Positions 47,889-57,123 of a stretch of DNA of 64,000 nucleotides are shown here, in pieces (position 1 is the stretch's first letter; each line of letters opens with the position of its first letter). The stretch spans positions 1 to 64,000 of the forward strand of contig NZ_JSEO01000005.1 in the NCBI RefSeq assembly GCF_001624705.1, written 5' to 3'. The translations under genes were made by a program, and so were the position numbers. The stretch comes from Marinomonas sp. SBI8L (GTDB lineage Bacteria; Pseudomonadota; Gammaproteobacteria; Pseudomonadales; Marinomonadaceae). A model generated the notes under the pieces. It searched no databases. It was not told the DNA's origin and saw only the letters and a list, made by a program, of their open reading frames with translations.

Positions 47889-48608
47889 TTAAGCAGGGTA
47901 GAGTCTGGATAATAAAACAGGCACAGCAGTTTCTACTTTCAAAATACGCTCACCAAGGTGTACACTTTTAAAGCCTGCTTCGTGCCATTTACTCACTTCA
48001 AACTCATTCCAACCACCCTCTGGCCCTATGGCGAGAATACTTTCTTGAGTGAGGTTAATCGGACAATCATCTGCTTGATAAGGGTGGGCTAATAAAGCTA
48101 ACTTACCGGCCATCTCTCTGGGTAATAGGTCTTCAACATAAGGCCTAAAACGGGTCATCATTTGCAACTCTGGCAAGTGAGTATCTCGCGCCTGCTCTAA
48201 TCCCTCTAGCAAGATACGCTGTAAGTTATCAGCCTTTAATACAGGTGATTGCCAATAACTTTTCTCTACTTTAGCTGAATTCAACAGGATAATTTTTTTT
48301 ACCCCCATAGCACTGATATTCAACAAAGTACGCTTGAGCATATTGGGACGTGGCAGCGCTAAAACTAAGGTAAGTGGCAAAGGTTTTGGGGCTTGCTGCG
48401 TTAAATGGATAATCTCAACCTCACCAAACCCTTCACTATTCTCCCCTAAATATTTCGCTTCCCCCATAAGCCCATTAATAATACCGACTCGTAATTTGTC
48501 GCCAGATTCAGCTTTAATCACCTTATTTAGGTGTTCTGCTTGACGAGAATCGAGCTGATAACGATGGGCATCAATTGCCTGCGTAGGGTCTAACAAAATG
48601 ATATTCAT
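47889..48608 (-). CDS. rsmE: 16S rRNA (uracil-1498-N3)-methyltransferase RsmE
   Basis: SPOUT-class methyltransferase for U1498. It has 239 residues with an N-terminal PUA-like domain (about 1-70) and the trefoil-knot motif LAIGPEGGWNEFEVSKW near 185, followed by LGERILKVETAVPVLLS. It is preceded by the thrC terminator and followed by recJ. Confidence 0.95.
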   Translation of the reverse strand: MNIILLDPTQAIDAHRYQLDSRQAEHLNKVIKAESGDKLRVGIINGLMGEAKYLGENSEGFGEVEIIHLTQQAPKPLPLTLVLALPRPNMLKRTLLNISAMGVKKIILLNSAKVEKSYWQSPVLKADNLQRILLEGLEQARDTHLPELQMMTRFRPYVEDLLPREMAGKLALLAHPYQADDCPINLTQESILAIGPEGGWNEFEVSKWHEAGFKSVHLGERILKVETAVPVLLSRLYPA

Positions 48609-48668
48609 AACTGTGTCATTATCTTTAAGAAAGTAACAAAAGGGGATGTTTCGTTTTAGTAAGGCATT

Positions 48669-48705
48669 AAAAAAGGCCTTACTCGAATGGAGTAAGGCCT
48701 TTATA
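48669..48705 (-). terminator. thrC terminator
   Basis: The 12-bp stem AAGGCCTTACTC / GAGTAAGGCCTT with loop GAATG is followed on the minus strand by a T-run. It closes the hom-thrC operon. Confidence 0.9.
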
Positions 48706-48715
48706 AAACATTTAA

Positions 48716-50101
48716 TTAAATGTTTTTAGTAACAAAAGCTTGTACATCTTCAAGGCTATTATCTAGCACTTCATAAGCTTCTTCACGCTCAAACAAATCA
48801 GCCATATGGTCTGGCAGTTTAGGTGACTCACAACCTGCCTTTTCAACCGCTTCAGGGAATTTAACTGGATGAGCTGTTGCCAAAGTGATCATAGGCACAG
48901 ACTTATCTTTCCAGCAATGACGTGCCGCATCTAAGCCAATTGCTGTATGAGGATCTAGTAGGTATTGAGTATCATCAAATACTTGTTTGATAACCTCACA
49001 AGTACGTGCATCATCAACTTTGTAGCTGTCGAAGTTTGACTTAACAAAAGACCAAGCTTCATCACTTAGCGACACATCACCTTGATTAAAGCGAGCCATC
49101 AGATCTTTAATAGACTCACCATCACGACCATGAGCATCAAACAATAAACGCTCAAAGTTACTTGAAACCATGATATCCATACTTGGCGATAAGGTAACAT
49201 TCAAAGACTGACGACTCATGTCATTTTCAGCAATAACACGGTGCAGAATATCGTTTTGGTTAGTCGCAACCACAAGCTGATCAACAGGCAAACCCATTTG
49301 CTTAGCAAGGTAACCCGCAAAAATATCACCAAAGTTACCTGTCGGTACCGAGAAAGACACTTTACGATGAGGCCCACCAACAGATAAAGCCGAGGAGAAG
49401 TAATAAACAATCTGAGCCATAATACGCGCCCAGTTGATTGAGTTTACCGCGCCAAGTTTACCGCCATTCAAGAAAGACTGATCAGCAAAACTGTTTTTAA
49501 CCATGCCCTGACAATCATCAAAATTACCCTTCACAGCAATATTGAAAACATTATCATCGATAACACTTGTCATTTGACGGCGCTGGACATCAGAAACACG
49601 CTGATAAGGATGCAAAATAAAGATTTTAAGGTGATCAGAATGACGACAACCTTCAATCGCAGCAGATCCTGTATCACCAGAGGTAGCACCAAGGATAACC
49701 AATTCTTCTTTACGTTGACTTAGTACATAATCCATCAAGCGGCCAAGTAACTGCAAAGCAAAATCTTTAAATGCCAAAGTTGGGCCACGGAACAACTCTA
49801 ATACCCATTCGTTGTTATCCGTCTGCACCATAGGCGCAACCGCTTTATGATCAAAACCTGCATAGGCTTCATCAATCATACGACGAAATTCATCATCTGG
49901 AATTTCACCTGCAACAAAAGGAGACATCACCTTAAATGCAAGCTCTTGGTAACTAAGGTCAGCCCAAGAAGCAATTTCTTCTTGGCTAAATTTTGGTAAT
50001 TCTTCTGGCACATACAAGCCGCCATCATTAGCAAGTCCCGCTAATAAAACATCACCAAATGACAGTGCTGGTGCATCTCCACGAGTGGATATGTATTTCA
50101 T
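48716..50101 (-). CDS. thrC: Threonine synthase
   Basis: PLP enzyme converting O-phosphohomoserine to threonine. It has 461 residues, the long gammaproteobacterial type. The PLP lysine is in LAFKDFALQLLG; GATSGDTGSAAI binds phosphate and FSVPTGNFGDIFAGY the cofactor. It lies 43 bases after hom in the same operon. Confidence 0.96.
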   Translation of the reverse strand: MKYISTRGDAPALSFGDVLLAGLANDGGLYVPEELPKFSQEEIASWADLSYQELAFKVMSPFVAGEIPDDEFRRMIDEAYAGFDHKAVAPMVQTDNNEWVLELFRGPTLAFKDFALQLLGRLMDYVLSQRKEELVILGATSGDTGSAAIEGCRHSDHLKIFILHPYQRVSDVQRRQMTSVIDDNVFNIAVKGNFDDCQGMVKNSFADQSFLNGGKLGAVNSINWARIMAQIVYYFSSALSVGGPHRKVSFSVPTGNFGDIFAGYLAKQMGLPVDQLVVATNQNDILHRVIAENDMSRQSLNVTLSPSMDIMVSSNFERLLFDAHGRDGESIKDLMARFNQGDVSLSDEAWSFVKSNFDSYKVDDARTCEVIKQVFDDTQYLLDPHTAIGLDAARHCWKDKSVPMITLATAHPVKFPEAVEKAGCESPKLPDHMADLFEREEAYEVLDNSLEDVQAFVTKNI

Positions 50102-50144
50102 AATCTTTTCTCTATAAAACTAAACTGACAATTCACTTGGTAAC

Positions 50145-51446
50145 TTAAGCTAAGCTCTCAACACGAATACGCTGAACTTTACCCGCCACATCAGGCAAGG
50201 CTTCGATTGCTGCAATCGCCGCATTCATATTTGATTCTTTCACTGTGTGAGTCATTACAACAAGCGAAACAAGTTCAATATCATCACGCTCACGCTGAAT
50301 AACAGACTCAATGCTGATGCCGTTTTCTGATAAAAGCTGAGTAATGTTCGCTAGAACACCTGCTCTATCCTGAATTGTCATATTTAAGAAATAACCACAT
50401 TCCACTTCTGAAATTGGCAGAACTTTTAGGTCAGATAAAGCATTTGCTTGGAAAGCCAAATGTGGAACACGATTATCAGGATCAGCCGTTAATGTACGAG
50501 CCACATCGATCACATCAGCCACAACAGAAGACCCTGTTGGTAAAGCACCTGCACCTGCACCATAAGTCAAAGTAGGTCCGACAGCATCGCCTTGGACCAT
50601 AACAGCATTCATTACGCCATTTACATTAGCTAATAACTGCTTTTTAGAGATCAAAGTTGGATGCACTCTCAGTTCAACACCTTTTTGAGTGCGACGAGCA
50701 ATACCAAGGTGCTTAATGTAATACCCTAGTTCGCTTGCAAAGCTCACATCCTGTGCTGTGATCTGGCTAATACCTTCAGTGTAAGTGCGTTCGAATTGCA
50801 GAGGAATACCAAAAGCAATGGAAGCAAGGATAGTCAGTTTGTGTGCAGCATCAATACCTTCAACATCAAAAGTTGGATCCGCTTCGGCATAACCTAGCGC
50901 TTGTGCTTCAGCTAGTACATCATCAAATGCACGACCTTTCTCACTCATTTCAGTCATGATGAAGTTACCAGTACCATTGATGATACCAGCTAACCAGTCA
51001 ATACGATTGGCAGACAAGCCTTCACGTACTGTTTTAATAATTGGCATGCCGCCAGCGACAGCAGCCTCAAAAGCAACCATTACACCTTTAGCTTGTGCTT
51101 TTTCAAAGATTTCATTGCCATATTCTGCAATCAAAGCTTTGTTAGCTGTTACCACATGTTTGCCATTTTCAATCGCAGTTAATACCAAGTCTTTTGCTAC
51201 CGTGGTTCCACCGATTAACTCAATCACAATATCGATTTCTGGATTGTTCGCTACATCAAAAATATCACGGGTAATATTTACACCAGAAGTATCAACAGAA
51301 GCATTATCACGACGAGCACCCACTTGCTCAATCTCAATGCTACGGCCAACACGTCGTGTAATTTCTTCTGCGTTGTTACGAAGGATGTTAAAACTTCCGG
51401 AACCCACAGTTCCCAACCCACAAATTCCGACTTTTACCGGTTTCAA
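50145..51446 (-). CDS. hom: Homoserine dehydrogenase
   Basis: Reduces aspartate semialdehyde to homoserine. It has 433 residues, monofunctional. The N-terminal NAD(P) motif is GICGLGTVGSG, catalytic residues lie in GIINGTGNFIMTEM and EADPTFDVEGIDAAHKL, and a C-terminal ACT domain (about 350-433) is the likely threonine-feedback site. The partner kinase lysC is separate (6123). Confidence 0.96.
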   Translation of the reverse strand: MKPVKVGICGLGTVGSGSFNILRNNAEEITRRVGRSIEIEQVGARRDNASVDTSGVNITRDIFDVANNPEIDIVIELIGGTTVAKDLVLTAIENGKHVVTANKALIAEYGNEIFEKAQAKGVMVAFEAAVAGGMPIIKTVREGLSANRIDWLAGIINGTGNFIMTEMSEKGRAFDDVLAEAQALGYAEADPTFDVEGIDAAHKLTILASIAFGIPLQFERTYTEGISQITAQDVSFASELGYYIKHLGIARRTQKGVELRVHPTLISKKQLLANVNGVMNAVMVQGDAVGPTLTYGAGAGALPTGSSVVADVIDVARTLTADPDNRVPHLAFQANALSDLKVLPISEVECGYFLNMTIQDRAGVLANITQLLSENGISIESVIQRERDDIELVSLVVMTHTVKESNMNAAIAAIEALPDVAGKVQRIRVESLA

Positions 51447-51542
51447 AATAGTACCCCACAGTGCTAACGTTATTTAGATGCGTCATTGCACATCTATGAT
51501 AAAAAATTGAATCTATTATAACGCCAGAAGCAGACAAAGCCA

Positions 51543-51577
51543 GCGTTCTAATCAGGCAGTTTGTCTGACTAAAACGC
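51543..51577 (-). terminator. Hairpin downstream of dsbC (possible terminator)
   Basis: The imperfect 13-bp stem GCGTTTTAGTCAG / CTGATTAGAACGC lies in the dsbC-hom gap (minus strand). It has no proper T-run, so termination is uncertain. Confidence 0.4.
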
Positions 51578-51629
51578 TTAATTCATCTTGGCATGAATGG
51601 CTTTCATAGAAAGGAAGAAAAAGAGAGGG

Positions 51630-52367
51630 CTATAAGCCCAATTTAGCCGCTAACTCTGCCGCTGGTAGATAACCTGGGATAAATTCACCCGTACTTAAAA
51701 CTAGGCTTGGAGTTCCACGCACACCAATAGACTGACCTAAACCATATTGCTTAGCGATTGGGTTTTCACAGTTATTTTGTGGCACTTTATGACCAGATTT
51801 AGCACGCGTCATCCATTCGTTAGGATCGTCAGAACACCAAATACTTACCATTTGTTGGTAAGGCTCAGAACCGATACCTGCACGAGGGAAAGCTAAATAT
51901 CGAATAGTAATACCCATTTCATTTAATTCAGGCACTTCTTTATGCAGCATACGACAGTAACCACATGAAATATCAGTGAACACAGTTACATGCGCTTTCT
52001 CTTCACCTTGTGCTGGGTAAATTACCATTTCGTTTTGTGGTAAAACTTCTATCTGAGCCAGTTTAGCTTCTTCAGTTTCATTTACCAGACCCTCTGGTTC
52101 CACACGATAAAGGTCACCAACAATAAAGTATTGCCCATTCGGCGTTGCATGAAGAACAGGGCCAGAGTCTAGCTGGACGGTATACATGCCAGATTTCTCA
52201 TGAACTTCAATCGATTTAATTTGATATTGAGGCAGGCTTTTACTGATATTATTTTTTATATTCGAAATGGCATTACTTATATCACTCTCTGCTGACAAAG
52301 CATGCATTGATTGCAACAAAACACTCAGAACAAGCGTTTGTTTAATGAAACCTAACATTTTCTTCAT
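51630..52367 (-). CDS. dsbC: Periplasmic disulfide isomerase DsbC
   Basis: Rearranges wrong disulfides in the periplasm. The frame reaches 52385, but the ATG at 52367 has AGAGG before it and starts a signal peptide ending at MHALSA (245 residues). An N-terminal dimerisation domain precedes the thioredoxin fold with active site CGYC in FTDISCGYCRMLHKE and the cis-Pro in RGTPSLVL. It lies between rplS and hom. Confidence 0.94.
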   Translation of the reverse strand: MKKMLGFIKQTLVLSVLLQSMHALSAESDISNAISNIKNNISKSLPQYQIKSIEVHEKSGMYTVQLDSGPVLHATPNGQYFIVGDLYRVEPEGLVNETEEAKLAQIEVLPQNEMVIYPAQGEEKAHVTVFTDISCGYCRMLHKEVPELNEMGITIRYLAFPRAGIGSEPYQQMVSIWCSDDPNEWMTRAKSGHKVPQNNCENPIAKQYGLGQSIGVRGTPSLVLSTGEFIPGYLPAAELAAKLGL

Positions 52368-52433
52368 GAAAACCTCTAAATCCAAACATCCGAAAGATGC
52401 TTATTAGGCCATGAATCTATGTAAAAGTTCCAT

Positions 52434-52462
52434 AAAAAAAGGCGACCTAGGTCGCCTTTTTT
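52434..52462 (-). terminator. Terminator of the rpsP-rimM-trmD-rplS operon
   Basis: The stem GGCGAC / GTCGCC with a CTAG loop, flanked by A- and T-runs, starts right after the rplS stop. Confidence 0.9.
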
Positions 52463-52469
52463 AAAGAGA

Positions 52470-52832
52470 TTAGCGTTTAGCCAATTTCTCTTTGATACGA
52501 GCAGACTTACCAGAACGTTCACGTAGGTAGTAAATCTTCGCTTGACGAACATCACCGCGACGTTTCACTTCGATGCTCTCAACGATTGGGCTGTACGTTT
52601 GGAACGCACGCTCTACACCGATACCGTTCGAAATTTTACGAACAGTGAATGCAGAGTTAAGACCACGGTTACGTTTTGCGATTACAACACCTTCATAGGC
52701 CTGTAGACGCTCACGTGTACCTTCTTTAACTTTAACTTGAACAACTACAGTGTCACCAGGTCCGAAGGCTGGGACTTCTTTAGTCATTTGTGCTGATTCA
52801 ATTTGCTGAATCACTTTATTTTTGTTGCTCAT
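52470..52832 (-). CDS. rplS: 50S ribosomal protein L19
   Basis: Large-subunit protein at the subunit interface. An upstream start at 52877 is in frame, but the ATG at 52832 has GGGAG before it and matches the usual start [12 protein letters not shown] (120 residues, normal length). [16 protein letters not shown] and [23 protein letters not shown] are typical. Last gene of the operon. Confidence 0.97.
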   Translation of the reverse strand: MSNKNKVIQQIESAQMTKEVPAFGPGDTVVVQVKVKEGTRERLQAYEGVVIAKRNRGLNSAFTVRKISNGIGVERAFQTYSPIVESIEVKRRGDVRQAKIYYLRERSGKSARIKEKLAKR

Positions 52833-52904
52833 GGATTTGACTCCCAATGATTTGGTTTCTCGTCTGGCTGAGAACATCTTCCCAGCCCAACGAGTTCACG
52901 TTTC

Positions 52905-53657
52905 CTACTCTGCCGAGGTTGAATCTTCAGTCTCGTGAATAAACTCTTTCAACAACTTCTGCTGTTCCTTGTCCAACTCAAGGTTTTGCAAAAGGTCTGG
53001 CCGGCGTTGCCAAGTTCTTCCGAGCTTCTGCTTTAAACGCCAACGTCTTATCTCCTCATGGTTTCCACTAAGCAGTACCGGCGGAACAGGCGCCTCATTT
53101 AGTACCTCGGGACGAGTATAGTGTGGACAATCTAGCAATCCATCTGAAAAAGAATCTTCTTCAGCTGACGCCATTTTACCTAACACTCCTGGAACCATGC
53201 GAAACACAGAATCCATTAACACCATTGCTGGCAACTCACCACCGCTTAGAACAAAGTCACCGACTGACCACTCTTCATCAATCTCAGATTGAATTAAACG
53301 TTCGTCAACACCTTCATAACGCCCAGCTACCAGAACAAGTTCTGCTTGTTTAGCTAGGTATTGCACGCCTTCCTGTGTCAGCGTACGCCCTTGAGGGGAC
53401 AGAAAAATTACTTTTGCGTTTGGACTAACACTACGTGCTGCCGCAATCGCATCTTTGAGAGGCTGAACTTTCATCAGCATCCCTGGACCACCACCATAAG
53501 GCCTGTCATCGACAGTCTTATGCTTGTCATGGGTAAAATCACGCGGATTAAAGAAGTTAATATCTACCAAACCTGATTTAACTGCTCTGCCCGTTACACC
53601 ATGCTGGGTAATGGCCTGAAACATCTCAGGAAATAGAGAAATAACACTAATCTGCAC
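52905..53657 (-). CDS. trmD: tRNA (guanine-37-N1)-methyltransferase TrmD
   Basis: SPOUT methyltransferase making m1G37, which prevents frameshifting. It has 250 residues, with the knot motif [26 protein letters not shown] as main signature (knot at about 110-140) and the N-terminal [11 protein letters not shown]. Between rimM and rplS, the classic order. Confidence 0.97.
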   Translation of the reverse strand: MQISVISLFPEMFQAITQHGVTGRAVKSGLVDINFFNPRDFTHDKHKTVDDRPYGGGPGMLMKVQPLKDAIAAARSVSPNAKVIFLSPQGRTLTQEGVQYLAKQAELVLVAGRYEGVDERLIQSEIDEEWSVGDFVLSGGELPAMVLMDSVFRMVPGVLGKMASAEEDSFSDGLLDCPHYTRPEVLNEAPVPPVLLSGNHEEIRRWRLKQKLGRTWQRRPDLLQNLELDKEQQKLLKEFIHETEDSTSAE

Positions 53658-53677
53658 TTAATACCTCGAGTCTGCGT

Positions 53678-54223
53678 TTAAAACTCTGGATCCCAATTAA
53701 CCAGCATTTGCTCTTGTTTCAAATCTACATTTAAAACATACATATCTGGTACATAAGGAATCAATCGCTCCTCACGATCAAGACTACCTTCACAAGCACG
53801 AACAACAAGCACATCATTAGCGCCTGTTTCCATCATTTGAGCAACCTTACCTAAGAGGACACCCTCTTCAGTGATCACTTTAAGACCTTCTAACTGACTC
53901 CAGTAATAATCACCTTCATCAAGATCAGGAAGATCTTGTGCTTCGATATAGATATCCAAGCCACAAATCTCTTTAACAAGATCGCGATCTGTATATCCTT
54001 TAACCGCAGCAACCAAACCACGACCCTGAAGTCGCCCTTGATTTAACTCTATTGCTTGCCACCCTGTACGGGTTTTAAGCCACCAATGAGAATATTTAAA
54101 AATGCCCTCAATTGGATCAGTGTGTGAATAAATCTTCACCCACCCTTTTACACCGTATACAGAAGTAATGCGTCCGACAGCAAGCGGTTGCTCTGGAGCG
54201 GCTGCTTGTTTAATCGCAGACAT
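53678..54223 (-). CDS. rimM: Ribosome maturation factor RimM
   Basis: Assists assembly of the 30S head by binding S19. It has 181 residues: an N-terminal RimM domain (AVGRITSVYGVKGWVKIYSHTDP) and a C-terminal PRC barrel (LIPYVPDMYVLNVDL). It lies 14 bases after rpsP in the operon. Confidence 0.96.
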   Translation of the reverse strand: MSAIKQAAAPEQPLAVGRITSVYGVKGWVKIYSHTDPIEGIFKYSHWWLKTRTGWQAIELNQGRLQGRGLVAAVKGYTDRDLVKEICGLDIYIEAQDLPDLDEGDYYWSQLEGLKVITEEGVLLGKVAQMMETGANDVLVVRACEGSLDREERLIPYVPDMYVLNVDLKQEQMLVNWDPEF

Positions 54224-54237
54224 AGTTACCTCAATAA

Positions 54238-54486
54238 TTAAGCGGCTTTTTTAGCATCTTTAACTAACTGAGCAACACGATCAGAAAGCTGAGCACCAAG
54301 ACCAACCCAATGGTCAACGCGATCTAAATCGATGCGTAGGCGTTCTTCTTGACCGCGAGCAACAGGGTTAAAGAAACCAAGACGCTCGATGTAACGACCA
54401 TCACGTGCACGACGGCTATCAGCCACGTTCAAGTGATAGAAAGGACGCTTCTTAGAGCCTCCACGAGAAAGACGAATAGTTACCAT
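54238..54486 (-). CDS. rpsP: 30S ribosomal protein S16
   Basis: Small-subunit protein that heads the rpsP-rimM-trmD-rplS operon. The ATG at 54486 gives the conserved start [19 protein letters not shown] (82 residues, normal); the longer frame to 54528 is not needed. [14 protein letters not shown] is a family signature. Confidence 0.97.
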   Translation of the reverse strand: MVTIRLSRGGSKKRPFYHLNVADSRRARDGRYIERLGFFNPVARGQEERLRIDLDRVDHWVGLGAQLSDRVAQLVKDAKKAA

Positions 54487-54696
54487 AATCGGTTCCTTAT
54501 TGCTTAACGAAAACTCTTCTTGATTCACCCAAAATTAGGTCGGAATTCAAGAAGGCGGCATATTCTAGTCGATTCGACAGAAAAACAAAAGAGGCATCTG
54601 CATTTGAAGCTGAATATTTTATCATCAGCCGCAACAAGATGGAGGTTTGAACTGAGGATCCCTTTTATAACAAGCTTTTGGAATAAAAAGACATAA

Positions 54697-54727
54697 AAAA
54701 ACGGCCACTTAAAAAAGCAGCCGTTTT
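54697..54727 (-). terminator. ffh terminator
   Basis: The arms ACGGCTGC and GTGGCCGT (imperfect stem) are followed on the minus strand by a T7 run, about 40 bases after the ffh stop. The gap 54487-54765 otherwise holds the rpsP leader. Confidence 0.75.
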
Positions 54728-54765
54728 CTTGTAATACAACACGAATAAAGGTTTTCGCAGGTATT

Positions 54766-56145
54766 TTACATTTTTGGCATGCCACCACCAGGAAAACCAC
54801 CCGGCATCATACTACCCATACCACGCATCATCTTCTTCATGCCTGACTTAGAGCTAAACTTCTTCATCATTTTTTGCATTTGTTTATGCTGTTTCAATAG
54901 TCGATTCAAATCTTGAATCTGCAATCCAGCACCCGCTGAGATACGTTTTTTACGAGAGCCATTAATAACATCTGGGTTACGACGCTCTTGCGCAGTCATG
55001 GAATTAATTAAAGCTTCCATTTGCACAAACATTTTATCATTAACCTTGTCTTGGATATTGGCCATTTGACCACCCATCCCAGGCAACTTATCTAGCATGG
55101 CACCCATGCCACCCATGTTTTTCATTTGCTGCAATTGCTCTTTAAAGTCTTCTAAGTCGAAGCCTTTACCTTTCTGCAATTTGCCCGCTAGCTTTTCAGC
55201 CTTGGTTTTATCAATTTTCTGCTCAGCTTCCTCAATTAAGGAAAGCATGTCACCCATACCTAGGATACGAGAAGCAAGACGATCTGGGTGGAAAGGCTCA
55301 AGGGCTTCCGTTTTCTCACCCACACCTAAGAATTTAATTGGTTTACCGGTAATATGACGTACAGATAAAGCAGCACCACCACGTGCATCACCGTCTGTTT
55401 TCGTCAACACAACACCGGTTAAAGGCAGCACATCACCAAAGGCTTTAGCCGTATTCGCAGCATCTTGACCTGTCATTGCATCAACAACAAACAAGGTTTC
55501 AACTGGATCGATAGCTGCATGAAGGGCTTTAATCTCAGCCATCATTTCTTCATCGACTGCTAATCGACCCGCAGTATCAAGAATCAAGACATCTTTATGG
55601 GACTTACGCGCTTCATCAATGGCGTTATTTGCAATATCAATTGGCTTTTGCGTTGCTTCACTCTCGATGAAGTCCACACCAATTTCATTAGCCAAGGTTT
55701 GTAACTGCTTGATCGCCGCTGGACGATATACGTCAGCACTCACAACCGCGACAGATTTTTTATGGCGCTCTTTTAAATAACGAGCCAGTTTTGCTGCAGA
55801 GGTTGTTTTACCCGCACCTTGCAAACCCGCTAACAAAATCACTGCTGGCGGCTTAGCTTTCAGGTTAAGCTCATCATTCGCTTCACCCATAACCTTCTCA
55901 AGTTCCTGTTTAACAATTTTCAGGAACACTTGACCAGGACTTAAACTTTTTGAAACCTCAGTTCCAACAGCCCTTTCTTTTACACTATCTATAAAAGCCT
56001 TTACGACAGGTAAAGCAACGTCGGCTTCTAATAGCGCCATACGCACTTCGCGTAATACTTCCTTGATATTATCTTCTGTTAACTTTGCCCGTCCTCGGAT
56101 ACGATCTAGCGAGGAGGTCAATCGATTCGATAAATTGTCGAACAT
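54766..56145 (-). CDS. ffh: Signal recognition particle GTPase Ffh
   Basis: SRP protein that targets membrane proteins with 4.5S RNA. It has 459 residues. The N and G domains have GLQGAGKTTSAAKLA (G1), DTAGRL (G3) and TKTDGDARGGAAL (G4), and a Met-rich C-terminal M domain holds ISAGAGLQIQDLNRLLKQ and a Gly/Met tail ending in MPKM. It precedes rpsP and diverges from ypjD, as in E. coli. Confidence 0.97.
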   Translation of the reverse strand: MFDNLSNRLTSSLDRIRGRAKLTEDNIKEVLREVRMALLEADVALPVVKAFIDSVKERAVGTEVSKSLSPGQVFLKIVKQELEKVMGEANDELNLKAKPPAVILLAGLQGAGKTTSAAKLARYLKERHKKSVAVVSADVYRPAAIKQLQTLANEIGVDFIESEATQKPIDIANNAIDEARKSHKDVLILDTAGRLAVDEEMMAEIKALHAAIDPVETLFVVDAMTGQDAANTAKAFGDVLPLTGVVLTKTDGDARGGAALSVRHITGKPIKFLGVGEKTEALEPFHPDRLASRILGMGDMLSLIEEAEQKIDKTKAEKLAGKLQKGKGFDLEDFKEQLQQMKNMGGMGAMLDKLPGMGGQMANIQDKVNDKMFVQMEALINSMTAQERRNPDVINGSRKKRISAGAGLQIQDLNRLLKQHKQMQKMMKKFSSKSGMKKMMRGMGSMMPGGFPGGGMPKM

Positions 56146-56273
56146 GTTAGCCTCAAAATGTTGCTCTGTGAGGAAAAAACCAAGTATATGGTTTATCCAA
56201 GATGAAATTGGCCCTATTATAACGGATAAATGGGTTACACCCTATACCTTTACTCTTTGGATATAAGAGATTC

Positions 56274-57044
56274 ATGATTCAGCTAACACTTTGGCTCGCC
56301 ACATTTTCAACTTTTGCCGCTGGTGCAATGTATTACAAGCGCCCTGAAAGTAAAAGGTCTCAATTTTTAGGAGCGGCATCCATTGCCACTCACGTCTATG
56401 CCTTGTCTGTTTTATTTTTAAACAAGGATGGCTTCGATTTTTTACTGATAGGAATGCTAATAGCACTAATAGGCAATACTGTATTATGGTTCAGTAACCG
56501 TAACAAAGATTTATCCTTACTATTGTGCGTGGCTTACCCTTTAGCAGCCCTAGTGATTGCCCTCAATGCAATTCAACCTTGGCAATTAGAGCCTTTCCAC
56601 ATTCACTCGTTAGGCACTTCGGCACATATTCTCATCGCCGCGGTTGCTTATAGCCTTTTCACCGCAGCGTGTGGTGTTGGCATTTTATTAGCATTACAAG
56701 AGTATCAACTTAAACATCATAAGCTGCGCCAACTACTAAGAGTGCCTCCTTTACAGGTACTTGAAAGACTCATGTTTGAGTTTATTTGGTGCGCCTTTAT
56801 TCTACTCACTATTACGATAATCACTGGCTTTTATTTTATCGATGATATGTTCGCTCAAAAACTAGTCCACAAAACCTTCTTTACTATTGCATCTTGGCTC
56901 GTCTTTTTAGGCCTTTTGGTAGGAAGACACTGGGCTGGATGGCGCGGACAACTATCAGTAAAGCTAACGATAAGTGGCTTTATTTTGCTTATGCTTGGCT
57001 ACTTCGGAAGCAGCATAGTGCTGCAATTCATTCTCACCAAGTAA
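56274..57044 (+). CDS. ypjD: YpjD-type inner membrane protein (CcsA/CcmC-like)
   Basis: A 256-residue polytopic protein with about eight membrane helices, in the cytochrome c assembly (CcsA) family. A conserved histidine pair occurs in helices near HKTFFTIASW and GRHWAGWRG. The function in E. coli is unclear; a link with the neighbouring Mg2+/Co2+ protein family has been proposed. Divergent from ffh and upstream of the CorB-like gene, the E. coli arrangement. Confidence 0.88.
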   Translation: MIQLTLWLATFSTFAAGAMYYKRPESKRSQFLGAASIATHVYALSVLFLNKDGFDFLLIGMLIALIGNTVLWFSNRNKDLSLLLCVAYPLAALVIALNAIQPWQLEPFHIHSLGTSAHILIAAVAYSLFTAACGVGILLALQEYQLKHHKLRQLLRVPPLQVLERLMFEFIWCAFILLTITIITGFYFIDDMFAQKLVHKTFFTIASWLVFLGLLVGRHWAGWRGQLSVKLTISGFILLMLGYFGSSIVLQFILTK

Positions 57045-57123
57045 ATTTAGTTGTTTAGGGGTTTGACAGGGACTATTGAACAACTAATAATCCACTTATC
57101 AAATTAACTGAGGTCAACCCTTT

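Noticed and set aside
50956-51477. 173-codon open frame antisense to hom
   Set aside because: Shadow frame over the conserved dehydrogenase; composition follows the complementary codons.
54525-54800. 91-codon frame between rpsP and ffh
   Set aside because: It covers the ffh terminator and the start of the rpsP leader and overlaps the ffh 3' end; no coding features.
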